A stretch of DNA of 64,000 nt from Dipteris shenzhenensis. Taxonomy: Eukaryota > Polypodiophyta > Polypodiopsida > Gleicheniales. The notes beneath the pieces were generated by a model. It worked only from the letters and a program-made list of their open reading frames with translations, was not told the origin of the DNA and did no database searches. This document shows, piece after piece, positions 53,308 through 64,000 of the stretch. A program made the position numbers and the translations under genes. Positions within the stretch are counted from its first letter, which is position 1. Every line of letters starts with the position of its first letter. The DNA lies in the NCBI GenBank assembly GCA_047967505.1, contig CM106541.1; one strand, given 5' to 3'.

Positions 53308-55761
53308 GTAGGACTGTTGAAATTTTGAAAGGAGATTGGTCAACATTTTCGTCTGCTATACCATCTTTTCATGTTCGTCATTCCCACAGGAGGCAAACGG
53401 AAGCGTGACGGTGCTGACCTTGACCAAACGCCTGCCGAATCCCAAAATGTTGATTTTTTGAATGCGCAGGAACCAATTCAAGGTTATGAGACCTATACTC
53501 ACGTGGACAGAGAATTTTCTGTTTGTGAAACGTCTATTTCTCAAGTTGCCAGTAGTTCTCCTAATCCACTTTGGTCGGTGAAATCAACCCAACCGGCAGA
53601 CGTAAACCCATTTCCTTCAGGATGGTAAGGGCACGTGGAATAACTAGGCGTTGCTAAGGGTGACTTTGTATGAGTAATAATTTGTTCTGGATGCGTTGCA
53701 GTCAAGGTCCATTCGGTTTGGATGCTAAGCTGGATTGTAGGTTAATGTATTTTACTAGTTGAAGGCGAGGTTTGTTATCATTACTACCACTTTGTTCTTT
53801 TTTGGCTCGTTTTATGGTTGAGAATGCTACAGGCTTAGGGTTTACGTGTACAGCAATCAAGCGTAGTTCCAAAGATTTTCCATTTTGGTTATGAATAGTG
53901 GTGTTCTTCCCTTCCATTGTTGCCATGGGCTTAGTCTGTCTGTACTTTAAACCAGTTTAGACTTCCGTTGTTGCCATGGGCGTAGTCTGTTGTTTAGACT
54001 TCACAAGCAGTTGTGGCTTGAATGAAGAGATTTGGACTACTTTTTGATTAGCCTTCTCCTTTAGTGCTAGCCTTCGTCATGGCTGAGTTTGCCCTTCACC
54101 TGGAGTGCCGACAAAAACTCAGTACGAAGACTTTGTATAAATGGATGCTCAAGTATGTGTGGGTGTGTGGATTTGTATGTGTGAGAGCATACTTTTATAC
54201 TATGGTCTACACCCACTGTTGGGCGTTGATGATGTCAGTGGGGATGTCATAGTAGCTAGTCCCTGCTATGCGTGATGGAGTTTATGGTTTTCAATCTTAT
54301 GAGTGACTATTGTGAGATTGAAACTGCACTTTGTTGTGTTTTTAGAGGATGAGTTTGGGAATGTTCCTGGATTCATCTAGGTATATGCTTCTGCCGCATT
54401 AGCGGACATGCAAATTTCACCTTGTGAAGTTTTTGTCCGAGTTGCGGCCTGCTGGTATTGCGATAATTCTTTCTATCTTAAATGGTGCGTTGCCCTATCA
54501 GCTAGATTTAGATTTAGATGCTCGTTTGGGAGAGACTAAATTGAAATTGTTTTGACTTCACAAGCAGTTGTAGCTTGAATGAAGAGATTAATCCATAGTT
54601 GCCTGCTTCCTTGTGCTGACATTTATTGCTTTAAATGGCTTATTCTTGGGTTCTGATTTGATGTTTTTGAGTGATCTATGTTTCACCTCTTTGCAGGGTG
54701 GAAGATTTTCTTATTGAATCTTATCTAAGGGGATATTCTGATGTGCATGCCGGTCATGGGGATACAACTTATGATCGCAAGTGTCATCCAGTGCCATCCC
54801 AGTTGATGCTGACCGATGAGAGCATTGCTTGTGAAACGAAGGAGTTGAATGTTTCCCATTCATCTTCTGAGGGGGACACAAGATTGAAGACAGAAAGCTT
54901 TGCTCATCATGTGGAATATATTTCTGGCACGATTTCTTCCCAAGTGAAGCTCGATTCTACCAATAGGAAAGATCTAGAAGAAGGGGAGTTACTACTCCAA
55001 GAATATGAAAATGAAAGTATGTCCAAGGCAAATCCAGTTGCAATTTGCACAAATGATGACAGCACCGGACAGTTTAATTGTTTGCAAGTCCAAAATGAAG
55101 TGAACTTGGAAGAAAATCAGAGAAATATCGAGTCGTGGCAAGCTCAGTATGGGCAAGTCATAAGAGCTAGTGCTGAAGAACAATTTTCTTTGGGTGCAAT
55201 AAACTTGTGGAACTGGCGAACAGCTGTTAAAAAGGTGAAAGATCAAAAGAAAAGGTCTGTATGCTTGGTGGGTCAGGTTGCTGCGACTTTGAGCAGACTT
55301 CATCCTTCCCTGCAGCGTCGGAATGGTTTTATCAAAACAAGTTGTGTATGTGAGGTCAATCTCAATCTGGTTAAGGTATCATCAGGTAGAGGAGGAACCC
55401 CAGCTTTGTTTTCAGTGAATGGCCTCTCTCAATCAGTAAGAAATGTGCATGTTTGACAGTCTGCTATGAAGGTGATTTCTTAACATTTGGGCGATGGAAT
55501 ATTGTTCCAGGAGAGCTGTACAGGCTCCAACAGCCAAGTTCAAAGTACTTGGCTTCTGTTACTGTGTACGACTCATCGAATCCAACCAAAGATTGGGACT
55601 TCCCTTGCATTTGCTCCAATGTCCCTCAAGATTTTGAGAGCAATCTCACACATTCATCGAACAGTGCAGGGTTATCAAAACCGTCAGATGATTCTCTTCT
55701 TGCAAAGCCTTTTGTTCCCAATTTAAATCATCAGAGATATCAGCCTATGTGGCCAGTGAAG
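52944..55761 (+). CDS. Plant D111/G-patch-type protein (At5g26610-like), N-terminal 513 codons
   Basis: Four exons (52944-53307, 53390-53624, 54697-55385, 55511-55761) have GT..AG borders and join in phase. Residues 33-58 and about 75-100 are two related aromatic units (CPDWYFDQKRSAYWYF and LWYYDRGRSVYWYF) recalling OCRE-type Tyr repeats. Then come a GWVEDFLIESYLRGY helix, DLEEGEL, WQAQYGQV, NLWNW, a conserved block LHPSLQRRNGFIKTSCVCEV, and SSKYLASVTVYDSSNPTKDW. From memory, this order matches the plant family typified by At5g26610, a nuclear protein ending in an RDRAAERR stretch and a G-patch. Such proteins are linked to pre-mRNA processing. The G-patch end is not found here, so the gene is 5'-complete and 3'-partial. 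The copia remnant at 56.3 kb lies in the following intron or has displaced the end. Confidence 0.82.
53390..53624 (+). CDS. G-patch-type gene exon 2
   Basis: 235 nt, acceptor TTCCCACAG, donor GTAAGG. It carries a basic GGKRKRDG and ends in phase 2 within a Trp codon. Confidence 0.82.
53990..54600 (+). repeat. Dispersed repeat, copy 3 (in intron 2 of the G-patch-type gene)
   Basis: Blocks shared with 17.6 and 23.3 kb. The copy is bounded by a direct repeat 'gacttcacaagcagttgt' (about 53997 and about 54553), so the block order is permuted relative to the other copies. Confidence 0.7.
54697..55385 (+). CDS. G-patch-type gene exon 3
   Basis: 689 nt, acceptor TCTTTGCAG. It completes the Trp codon (GWVEDFLIESYLRGY) and ends VKVSS before GTAGAG. 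It contains the WQAQYGQV and LHPSL blocks. Confidence 0.85.
55511..55761 (+). CDS. G-patch-type gene exon 4
   Basis: 251 nt after TTGTTCCAG: GELYRLQQPSSKYLASVTVY and DSSNPTKDW. The likely donor is GTAGCT at 55762 (phase 0). If not spliced, the frame runs 37 codons to 55872 through a hydrophobic stretch (VAIFLLTACLWMFVYLG), probably intron. Confidence 0.78.
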
Positions 55762-56300
55762 GTAGCTATTTTTCTCTTAACTGCTTGCCTCTGGATGTTT
55801 GTATACTTAGGGAAAATGGAATATCTATTTTCTGGAAACTCTATACAAGTTGCATCAAGTCTCTACTCTTGACCTTTTGAATGCTTTGGAATTTTCAGAT
55901 GTTGATTTTATGCATCTTAGAATGGAGATAGATGTATCTTTATACATTAATGAATGGAAAAAGGTGAACTGATTACTGATGAAAGGTTGGATATTATGCT
56001 CCCTCCGCCACAGTGCAGGGTGTATATAGAGAGGGGACCTTGTTTTATCAATATCAAAGTCAGAGTTTCAAACAATTTCCTAATGCATCTTTAATTATTG
56101 GGATGAATGGGAAACGGAGGGGGGTTCTGAAGGTCCTTCGGTTAGTGTTAACTCTTACCCTGGAATCTGAAAACCAGATGGTTGATCCACATATACCTCC
56201 TCCTCCAGGGTTCCGTTCAAGAATGCTGACTTTACGTCCATCTAAAATATGGACCAACTGTGATGGGCAGCCAATGCAATCACTGTCCGACTAGTGATCA
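55762..56300 (+). other. Intron or 3' flank of the G-patch-type gene
   Basis: Two open stretches (55950-56095 and 56013-56294) have natural-looking text (RLDIMLPPPQCRVYIERG; MVDPHIPPPPGFRSRML), but neither matches the expected RDRAAERR or G-patch exon. Confidence 0.35.
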
Positions 56301-56304
56301 TGCA

Positions 56305-59017
56305 GGCTGTGGGGCACAAGTCTCGTCGAAGTCAAGTCCCTTCGATTGAGCATGGCCTTTCACCTCCAATTTGGCTTTATACTTGTCCAAGCTCTCATTA
56401 GACTTGAACTTAGGCTCTCATCAAACTTGTACTTGTACACCCACTTGGTACCGATTACCTTCTGCTTGTAGGGTCTGTCCACCAAGTCCCAAGTGTCATT
56501 TTTAAGAATAGCGTCAATCTTTGCCTTCGTGGCAGCCTCCCACTCTCGTATATCTTTCGCCTCCTCAAAGGTTCGTGGCTCGTTGAGCTGAGCCACCATG
56601 GTGAAGTTGGATGAGGATGCAGACAGATTGTGTTGAGACCATCAAGCTCCAGAACTCGTCTCGAAAATGTCTGTGACTTGAGATTCGGCCAAGGTCCTCA
56701 GCTACCACGTTGATAACTTCTTCTCACCGGAAGTTGACTTCGGAGGTGGTTCTAGTCCATCTGGCTCTTCTTCAGGCTCCTTGAAATCTTCAGTCTTCTC
56801 TGGCTTTGACATTTCGTGTTCATGCACATGTACGAATGCATTAGAACCAAAAATCCTCAAATGAGAGATAGTGGGCTTCTTACCATAGTAAGCTTCATAG
56901 GATGTCATATTTGCAATGGCATTGGTCTTGGTCATGTTGAGGATGTGAATTGCAGTGTTGATTGCTTCACCCCAATAAGCTTTCGAGAGATCCCTCCCTC
57001 TGATCATGGTCAAACCCATCTTTGTAACTGTTCAGTGCTTTCGCTCAGCAACCCCAGTCTTCTAAGATGTGCATGTACAAGTAAGCTGATGCTTGATTCC
57101 ATGCTTCTTGCAAAAAGTATTGAACTTTGTGGAGGTGAATTGCCCCCCACGATCATTGTAGAATGCTGACATCCTTCCCTATTTCCTTCTCTAGCTTGGC
57201 CTTCCATTCTTTAAATTTCTCAAATGCTTGAGACTTCTTGGCTAGGCAATATACCCAAGTCATTTGACTTAATTCATCAACATATAGAAGAGAATACATT
57301 TGAACCTGCAAACGAGTTTGTTGACATTGGTCCGCAAATGTCAGAGTGGACCAGCTCCAATGGTCCCTTAGCCCTCGATGTAGCCTCCTGTGGGAACCTG
57401 TCCTTGTGCTACTTGCCCTCCAAGCAAGCCTGGCAGACTTTATCCGTGTGTGCGATTGGTGGAAGTCCCTCCACCATCTTCGACTTTTGCATTTTTGTAA
57501 GAGTGTCGTAATTGACACGACCAAACCTTTCATGCCACAACTTTGAGTGCCTGTGGTCCCCATGAATGACTAAGGCATGTAACCAGGCCACCACCTTTCC
57601 GTTTTCCTTGGATGTGACGGTGACTTCTCCATTTCGAAGAGTACCGACATCTTATGCTTATCCATCTGACTCACGAAGTGCAGATTCTTGCAAAGATTGG
57701 GATTATACAACACACCACCTTTTTTCTCCCACTGTGGTGATGAACGGAATACTGGCTACACCCTTTACCGGGCATGCCCGGCTATCCCCCATGGTCACGT
57801 TCGCGTCGAGATGGGTCCTCTCCATTGTCTTAAATCACTCTTTCATGTTGGACATGTGTTTTGAGGCGTCGCTATCCACATACTAATGCTCCTTGTTATC
57901 ACTCGCTACATGAGCGGAGCAGTGCTCTATGCACAAGAAGACCTCTTCTGTAGTGACATTGGCCGAGTTTGTCTTAGGCTCCTCCTTGCTCTTGGACTCC
58001 TTATTTTTCTTTTGATCTGCCTTCTTCTTCCAGCAATCCTATGCATAATGACCGAGCTTTTCATAGTAGAAACATTTTAACTTCTTTTTCTTCTCTGAGT
58101 CTTTGGCCTTGCTTTTGGAGTCCTTGGGATTGCCCTTATCGGGCTTGTCCTTCGCTAGAAGTGCTTTATTGTCGTCCTTGTTGTACTTCTCCCGGGCCTC
58201 CTCCTGTAGTAACAAGGGCCCAAGCTCTTCGAATGTCAAGGGCTTGGTCCTTTCTTTTGTTGTCAGAGTGGTGACGAACCCCTTGAAGCTGCACGGTAGC
58301 ATATTAAGTGTCAGCAATGCCGGTTGACTGGAGTCCAGCTTTTGACCAACCGATGTCAGTTGATCTCTTACCTCTTTGACTTTCGTCAAAGTGTTCACTT
58401 ACCGACTCTCCCTTGTCCATGCTACAGATTGAAAAGCTGGTGTGGTAGAGTCAATATATGAGAAGTTTTATCTGTCTTGTACAAGTCCTTTAGAGTGGCC
58501 ATGCCTCCATTGACGTATCCGCCATCTAGATATGAGGAATCATAGAGTCTGCGGTTGTCCCTATGAATACAGCTAGGGCCTGGGCATCTCTATCCTCCCA
58601 TGCTTCGAGTTCATTTCTGTTCACTAGCTGAAGAATCTTGCCCTTGTTGTCTAAAGCATCCTCCGTCTTTGCCTCCATTCCCGGTGTGAGCTTTCACAGC
58701 TCCTGGGACACAAGATGACTCCGGATCTTTACCTTCCAGATGGGGTAATTTGTCCCATCCAACTTCTCGGACTCTCCAGAGTTAGGGATGGTAAAAGAGG
58801 GAACATGACTAGAGGAGTTATGAAGAGCAGAGGAATAAGAGGTTTTTGACTTCGACATGTCTGCTGCTTATTTCCCACAGCAAAAAATTCTCCAAATGGA
58901 GCATACGGTGGATGAAATAGAACTCTGCAAACCTGGTTCGAATTGGAGTCGCTTTCGAGAAGAACTCCTTCCTTCCGTGTGAGAGCGTCTAGAGCTGGAA
59001 ACTGTGCTCTGATACCA
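56305..59017 (-). mobile_element. Truncated, decayed Ty1/copia element
   Basis: Minus-strand order from the right: primer binding site 59017-59006, gag from ATG 58858 (KLDGTNYPIWKVKIRSHL, then a stop), gag C-terminus with a damaged zinc knuckle (CFYYEKLGHYA, second Cys changed to Tyr, stop before the last Cys), protease remnant VDSDASKHM near 57880 (DSG changed to DSD), pre-integrase LWHERFGRVN (second His changed to Arg) and CQACLEGK, integrase LLYVDELSQMTWVY and AYWGEAINTA, and the RT start KNDTWDLVDRPYKQKVIGTK and KGLDFDETCAP, where it ends at about 56305. The RT palm, RNase H and 3' LTR are missing. Clearly inactive. Confidence 0.85.
59006..59017 (-). other. Primer binding site of the minus-strand copia element
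   Basis: TGGTATCAGAGC on the minus strand (initiator tRNA-Met type), directly after ...TTCCAACA, the LTR end. Confidence 0.85.
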
Positions 59018-60329
59018 TGTTGGAAATGAAAGAAAGAATCACTCTATCCTCACAATCTACGTGGAATAGGAACAGCTCCGTCTCACACTCAATGATGCAG
59101 ACCACACATGAAAACCTCTGTCACATGCACCCCTGCACTTGGGTGCAAAGTGACACACTGGCTACATCGACAAGTACATAATAGTTCCCTAATAGGCGTT
59201 TTTGTCGTATGCTGTGATCCCTTTGTGAGCCCAGGTCCAGGGACAGTCAGGCACAAGCTACGTCAGTCAGTCTCTCAGCCTTAGGTCAAGTCAGAAGATT
59301 AGTCCTTGTTCACTAGTACCCATTGGAGAACCGTAGGGTAGTGTTTCCGTCTTAGGGTTAGGGATAGGTTTAGGTCCAGCCTAGGATAGGAGCCCTTCTG
59401 GGCCCCCTCAGGGCTGGAACAAGTGAAGAGAATGGCAGGGGAAGGGCTGCCTTTATAGGCTACCATGCACCCCTCCCTAGGCTGCCATTTATGGGGCCTA
59501 GGGCTGCCTTTATGGGGCCTAGGGCTGGCATTTATGGGGCCTAGGCTGCCTTTATGGGGCCAGCCAACCAGCCCCAAAAGCCCTATAAGTAGGGGGCCTC
59601 CAGGCCCTCTTTCCTCAGTCAGTTCTCCCAGCACTTCAGCCTCCTACAGCTCCTCCTCAGCCCCCTCTGAACAGCTTGACACTCACCCCCAGTGGCCCTC
59701 TGACCAGCCTCAGCCTTTGGCATCAGTTCAGCCCTTTGGGAAGGTGTTCACGCAGCGCATCAGACAGGGAGTTGGGACAGCGAATGGAGTAAGGTTTGGG
59801 GTCTGTTTCAGCAGCTCTTCTCAGTTATCTGTCACAGTTTTACACAGCTCATTCTCAGCTCTTTATTTCAGTGATCTCTCAGCTCTCATAGGATCTATCA
59901 TTCCTAGCTTTCACTCTCACGCAGTAACCTTGCATTCCGGTGGACAGCACAAGCCTCTTCCTTGCCTTGCAAAAGCGTCCTACATCATCGGTGTGGACAG
60001 CATCAAGGTCTCGGTATTGGTCGGCATTGCCTCTCAGGTCTTTGGGTCTGCCATACGTGTGCACAGTGAGCTCTTCTGAAGTGCGTTTCCATGCTCTCTC
60101 GAACAGTGTTCTTTGTATTTCTCAGTTCTCCAAGTATAAAGCAAATTCTCCCCTGGTTGGGGGAGGGGGCCCTCAGTGGGTACAGGGATCCAATCGGTTG
60201 TCGACTCTACTCTCTCTCTACCCTCATCTCCTTTCTCTCTCTATGGTGTACAACGCTAATTCCTTGCTAAAGGTTTAAAGAAGGTCTTGCTGTGAATTAC
60301 ACGATCAGATTACCATTGTATGTTACAAC
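59018..60329. repeat. LTR-like sequence of mixed orientation
   Basis: The left end is the U5-like end of the minus-strand copia LTR (minus strand ...CATTTCCAACA). A TATA-like CTATAAGTA at 59583 and CCAGCCAACCAG just before it read as a promoter on the plus strand, so a second LTR may be nested here. Internal repeats 'ggctgcctttatggggcc' lie at about 59440-59560. Open frames have no known domain. The borders could not be resolved. Confidence 0.45.
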
Positions 60330-60748
60330 CTCACTGTCATGTGCATGGTGTACGTAGGGTTGGATATCAGGTGAACATGGGTTACGGGATAGCATAGGGC
60401 TGGATGGCTATTTTTAGCCGAGATTGCTATATATAGAGATTGATTCATATATAGTGCTCGCTTTTAATAGACTTGGTCTCGCTTTTCTCCAGCTAGCCAA
60501 AAATAGCCAAAACGCGCTAGATTTAGAGCAAGTGCTTTCCTTGCTAGAGAAAAACAAAAAAGCAACCTGCTTTTTAACCAAAAAACAGTCTCGCTTTTAA
60601 TAGATCCTGTCCCGCTTTTCTCCAGCCAGCCAAAAATAGCCAAAACGCGCTAAAATCAGGCCATACACTCCTTCCCAGAGCCAAGCGCCTGCCCCCAATC
60701 ATATTGCCCCTGTCTTTGATGCCCGAATCTCCTAGACAAGCCGCTTTC

Positions 60749-61010
60749 CGGCTTATGAATGCCCTCTCTTTCCTCCTACTTCTCAACTGCAGCAAATCTA
60801 GGTCTCTAGGGTAGGAATCTCATCCTTGAGAACCTAGAGCAAATTCTTTCCCTAACTAGCCCACTCTCACGCGTCCCGAAAGCGGCTTATGAATGCCCTC
60901 TCTTTCCTCCTACTTCTCAACTGCAGCAAATCTAGGTCTCTAGGGTAGGAATCTCATCCTTGAGAACCTAGAGCAAATTCTTTCCCTAACCAGCCCACTC
61001 TCACGCGTCC
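60749..61010. repeat. 134-bp tandem duplication
   Basis: 'cggcttatgaatgccctctc' at 60749 and 60883, nearly identical through 'ctcacgcgtcc'. A further repeat 'tctcgcttttaatag' lies at about 60457 and about 60586. Confidence 0.9.
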
Positions 61011-61342
61011 CCACACAGCCAATCACATCAGCAACCCAAGCGTGGGTAGTTATAGGTCAGAAACGATCCATCCTTATATCTCTTGTTGAAAGCATCAAGT
61101 CTTCTCATTGCCTACCCTTCTCAGGGAATCACAATTTCCAAACACGTAGCAACCGAGAGAGAGCACACAGCCTATGGACTTCTATTTCTTCCACAACTCT
61201 CCCAATCATGAGTGCACATCATCAGCCAACGATTCAGTCCATACATGAGCGGAAATTCAGATTTGCAAGAGCAATCTCAAAAAGCGTACCTGGAAGACAT
61301 CTTTTCTGCATACCTCGCGTTGAATTCAATCGTGATAGGACG

Positions 61343-61354
61343 GCTCTGATACCA
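61343..61354 (-). other. Primer binding site inside the 1513-bp element
   Basis: TGGTATCAGAGC on the minus strand, two bases after the LTR end. Confidence 0.75.
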
Positions 61355-61356
61355 AA

Positions 61357-61847
61357 TGACACGACCCCGCAGGATCTGACCCTATCACTAACCTAAAATC
61401 TCGTCCTCAATCCAACCAGAATCATAGCGCAGGTGCCTCGATCCTCCCGACCACCCCCGAGCACGTGGGCTACAGCTCGACTCATCCATAGGCTCGTATC
61501 TAACCCAGGCGTCCCATACCACCTGAGCCCGTCCAGAGGACCTTCGATACACCACCTATGATCCGCCATGTAGATGGCCAGAGTCCCGGCCTGGGTCCAA
61601 GCCCCATCCATCAGTTGAGGGGCGCTCAACTGATCTGCACAATAGGATTGGCCCTCCCTCTATATAGAAGGAAACCTGCTATAGATAGCACAATGCTATG
61701 AATAGCTCCCTCCATATAAAGCGAGCACTATATATGAATCAATCTCTATATATAGCAATCTCGGCTAAAAATAGCCATCCAGCCGTATGCTATCCCGTAA
61801 CCCATGTTCACCTGATATCCAACCGTAGGTACACCATGCACATGACA
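61357..61847 (-). repeat. LTR of the 1513-bp element
   Basis: 491 bp, TG...CA ends on the minus strand, with palindromic GGCTATTTTTAGCC and TATATATAG-rich U3. Confidence 0.7.
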
Positions 61848-61852
61848 CTCAC

Positions 61853-62314
61853 TCAGAAGACAGAGTAGAAATTAGTGTACACGAGAGAGAGAACTCAGTA
61901 TTTCTCCACCAAATAGTGGGCAAGCCAAAGCTCAAGGTGAGCACAAAGGTCCAGCAAGGGATGGAATGCCAAAAAACTGATAACTTTTGTAGACGTCTCC
62001 CGTTCTGCGCTGCCTCTTTTGTGGATGATGGAGAAAGAGGGGGGCAAGGGGCCCCTTTTATAGGGGCTGGCAGGTCCTAGAAATGGCCGACCCAAGGGTC
62101 GGTTTACAGAATGGCTGGCTGACTTTCCAGTCGGCCTTTTTCTGCAACCAACCCCCCTTGGTTTAGTGGGCTGGCTGTCCCTGCCCTTTGTGGCCTTTCT
62201 TGCAGCCCTTGATGCTGCTGTCTGGCAGCAAAACAGTCCCCTATTATCCCTCCCCCTCACAGTCATATGCCCCTCTATGTCCTCCTCACGGGTGGGGGAC
62301 ATTGACTTCCAACA
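61853..62314 (-). repeat. LTR-like U3 region hosting the 1513-bp element
   Basis: Minus strand starts TGTTGGAAGTCAATGTCCCC at 62314 and has a strong TATA box TATAAAAG (plus 62055-62062). It continues to CTCAC at the insertion point and presumably resumes left of 60330. Confidence 0.5.
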
Positions 62315-62637
62315 CTAATGCCATCAAGCAGAGGCTAGAGCATGATATGCTGCCGCAGAGGATTGGAGAATGTGTCATCGATTTCAGACTGGTCACTTGT
62401 ACCATTGCCCTGCTGGAACATGGCATGAATCCTGATTGCGCAGTCCTACCATACGCATCATGGTGCCGAAATTGTGAGCTAGAAGCCTCAGACATACTGC
62501 TGCGAATTGCGGTGAGATGCATCTCTAGGCATGGTAACTGGCAGTGCAAAAAGTCCAATGGTGCTACTGGGAAGACTCATCGGCATGTCCAATGAAAGAA
62601 GTGCACCAGTAGGTTGACCAAAAATAGATGGCTCCAT
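62315..62637. other. Spacer between LTR-like sequences
   Basis: Contains an open frame LVTCTIALLEHGMNPD on the plus strand, which recalls the end of copia RNase H or another pol piece but is not identified. Confidence 0.3.
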
Positions 62638-63844
62638 TGTTGGAAAGGTCACATCCCCATCTGTAAGCCCCCATATGAGGAGAGCATGGGGGGGGGTGAA
62701 CCTAGGAAAAGAGAGAGGGAGGGGGCTACCACATGGGCAGCACCTCACACAAAGAAAGGAGAGTACTTGGTAGAAGGAAGCTTGCCTCGAGGGAAGATCT
62801 GGCAGAGAATGGCTAGGTGACTGTCAAGGACAGAGCAGAGCAGATCTGCGCAGCATCTCCATCAAGGAACGAAGGTGCAATGACTTCAGCCACCGTACGA
62901 ATCTGTACGGGCTGCTGCAGGGCAGTGTACGGAAGGTGTACGGGCAGGACATGGTGCCGGCAAAGGGCTGCAGCATGGCGGGGATCTGTGGGCAGGTGTA
63001 CAGCCTGCAAGAAGGTGTCCAGCAGCAGCAAAGGGCAGCCTAGCAGCAGCCCAAAAGGGCCTGGCTAGGGCCCTTGTATAGGGCTGGTTGAGCCAGCCAA
63101 CCAGGCTGACCAGCAAGTCAGCTGGTTAGGTTTGGCCAGCCAACCAAGTCGGCCAGAGGGGGTCGGTTCATTCCCTGCTGGGTCGGCCATTGGATAGGGC
63201 CCTTGGGCCTATAGAAGGAGGCTATTGTGCCTCATACAATCATCCAGCCTAGCAGCTTTGGGAGGAGCAGCATATCCACCATCCTTGGGCCTCTACACAG
63301 GAAGTGAAGGAGAGAGGTGTTGCTGCAGACTTAGCTCCAGGGAGAGGCTGAACCTAGACTGTCTTCTAGGGCAGAAGGTTGCTGAGATCATATCTTCAGG
63401 AGCAGCAAACCTGCAGCAGAAAGGAGCAGCAGTTAGGGCATTCTTGGACCTACTCCCAGGAGGTGAAGAACACCTACAGAGAGCTGCAGACTGAGCTAGC
63501 AAGGTGCTGCCCACCTAGGCTGTTTAACAGGCAGTAAGGTGGAGAAGAACACTCTAGACAGAGAGTCTACATTTGCTTGAGGTGGAGCATGCGGGCTTAG
63601 AGATCTAGAAGTGTTTGACATCTCGTAGGAGAACCTTTTGGTATTGTATCCTGTCCTACTTTGTGGATGGACGGAAATATAAAGAGTTATTTGTTTCTGA
63701 GCATTGTCTATTTACTGGCTTGCACATCCATGCAATTTAAGTTAAGAAGTTTGTGATTCCACACCCCACACCACAATGTGTGAGCTCCTGGGCAATACTA
63801 TTAGTCTTTCGCTGTGCGTACCCTCTGTTGGGTAATTTCTAACA
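62638..63844 (+). repeat. 5' LTR of a Ty1/copia-type element running off the right edge
   Basis: 1207 bp from TGTTGGAAAGGTCACATCCC to ...TTTCTAACA. TATA-like CCTATAGAAGG at 63208, preceded by a GGCTGG/CCAGCC palindrome-rich region (63080-63200). Related to 11318-12330. Confidence 0.8.
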
Positions 63845-63856
63845 TGGTATCAGAGC
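63845..63856 (+). other. Primer binding site of the right-edge element
   Basis: TGGTATCAGAGC directly after the LTR. The following 144 bp are untranslated leader up to the window end. Confidence 0.85.
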
Positions 63857-64000
63857 CCAAGTAGGAGGCTCACATGTGTGGGAGCCTGAAGGCAGGGACC
63901 TTGCTGAAGGACGACCCTGATTCAAAAGCTCTTGGGAATCGACTTCCACGACTGGAGGACAGTGCCCTTGCAAGAAGGAGGGTGACTCAGGTTCTATTAG

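Larger units (their letters stand above)
60335..61847 (-). mobile_element. 1513-bp element with inverted LTR ends and 5-bp target duplication
   Basis: Starts TGTCATGTGCATGG and ends with its inverse. The outer 130 bp (60335-60464 and 61718-61847) are inverted repeats differing at three positions that I found. CTCAC flanks both sides (60330-60334, 61848-61852). The right part reads on the minus strand as a complete 491-bp LTR (61847 to 61357, TGTCAT...GTGTCA), two bases, then a TGGTATCAGAGC primer site. The left end is an opposite-facing copy of the LTR's first 130 bp rather than a second LTR. No protein coding seen. It lies inside other LTR-like DNA. Confidence 0.8.

Noticed and set aside
56013-56060. 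Possible continuation exon of the G-patch-type gene (GVYRE after a CAG)
   Set aside because: Only three residues fit the expected VYRDRAAERR start and the following text does not match.

Overview
The window looks like nuclear DNA of a land plant with a large, repeat-filled genome. The evidence is two interrupted genes of plant/eukaryotic type, with introns of up to about 7.7 kb packed with transposons, plus Ty3/gypsy, Ty1/copia, LINE and SINE-like sequence. A seed-free plant is possible, but the sequence does not prove it. I see no bacterial operon, CRISPR array or organelle gene.

Region 1-17.5 kb (minus strand): the 5' half of a DCAF13/SOF1 WD40 gene (ribosomal small-subunit processing factor). 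Five exons (17452-17517, 13920-14009, 13707-13818, 9707-9734, 1943-2041) join in phase; a sixth, at the left edge, is uncertain. The introns hold a LINE with target duplications, a LINE remnant with an internally inverted piece, LTR fragments, a gypsy RNase H remnant and an unusual row of eight short hairpins (4154-4316).

Region 17.5-27.1 kb: no intact gene. It carries a dispersed repeat (copies at 17.6, 23.3 and 54.0 kb), one copy of which is split by a SINE-like insert, decayed copia pieces in both orientations, a compound GT/GC/GA microsatellite and a LINE 3' end.

Region 27162-44463: one full-length 17.3-kb Ty3/gypsy element. It has 1106-bp LTRs (five differences seen), a 5-bp target duplication (AAGGG), a primer binding site resembling tRNA-Arg, gag-protease, RT-RNase H and integrase in three successive frames, a 2.3-kb 21-bp minisatellite, a polypyrimidine repeat tract and an extra 931-codon sense ORF of unknown function just before the 3' LTR. 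The extra ORF and the arrays are the most unusual gene-scale content.

Region 44.5-52.9 kb: a LINE endonuclease remnant followed by low-complexity and locally duplicated DNA without a recognised gene.

Region 52.9-55.8 kb (plus strand): four in-phase exons of a plant D111/G-patch-type protein (At5g26610-like). Its C-terminal G-patch part is not seen before the window ends.

Region 56.3-64 kb: nested LTR elements. These are a truncated minus-strand copia element, LTR-like sequence, a 1513-bp element with inverted LTR ends and a 5-bp target duplication, and the 1207-bp 5' LTR plus primer binding site of a plus-strand element running off the right edge.
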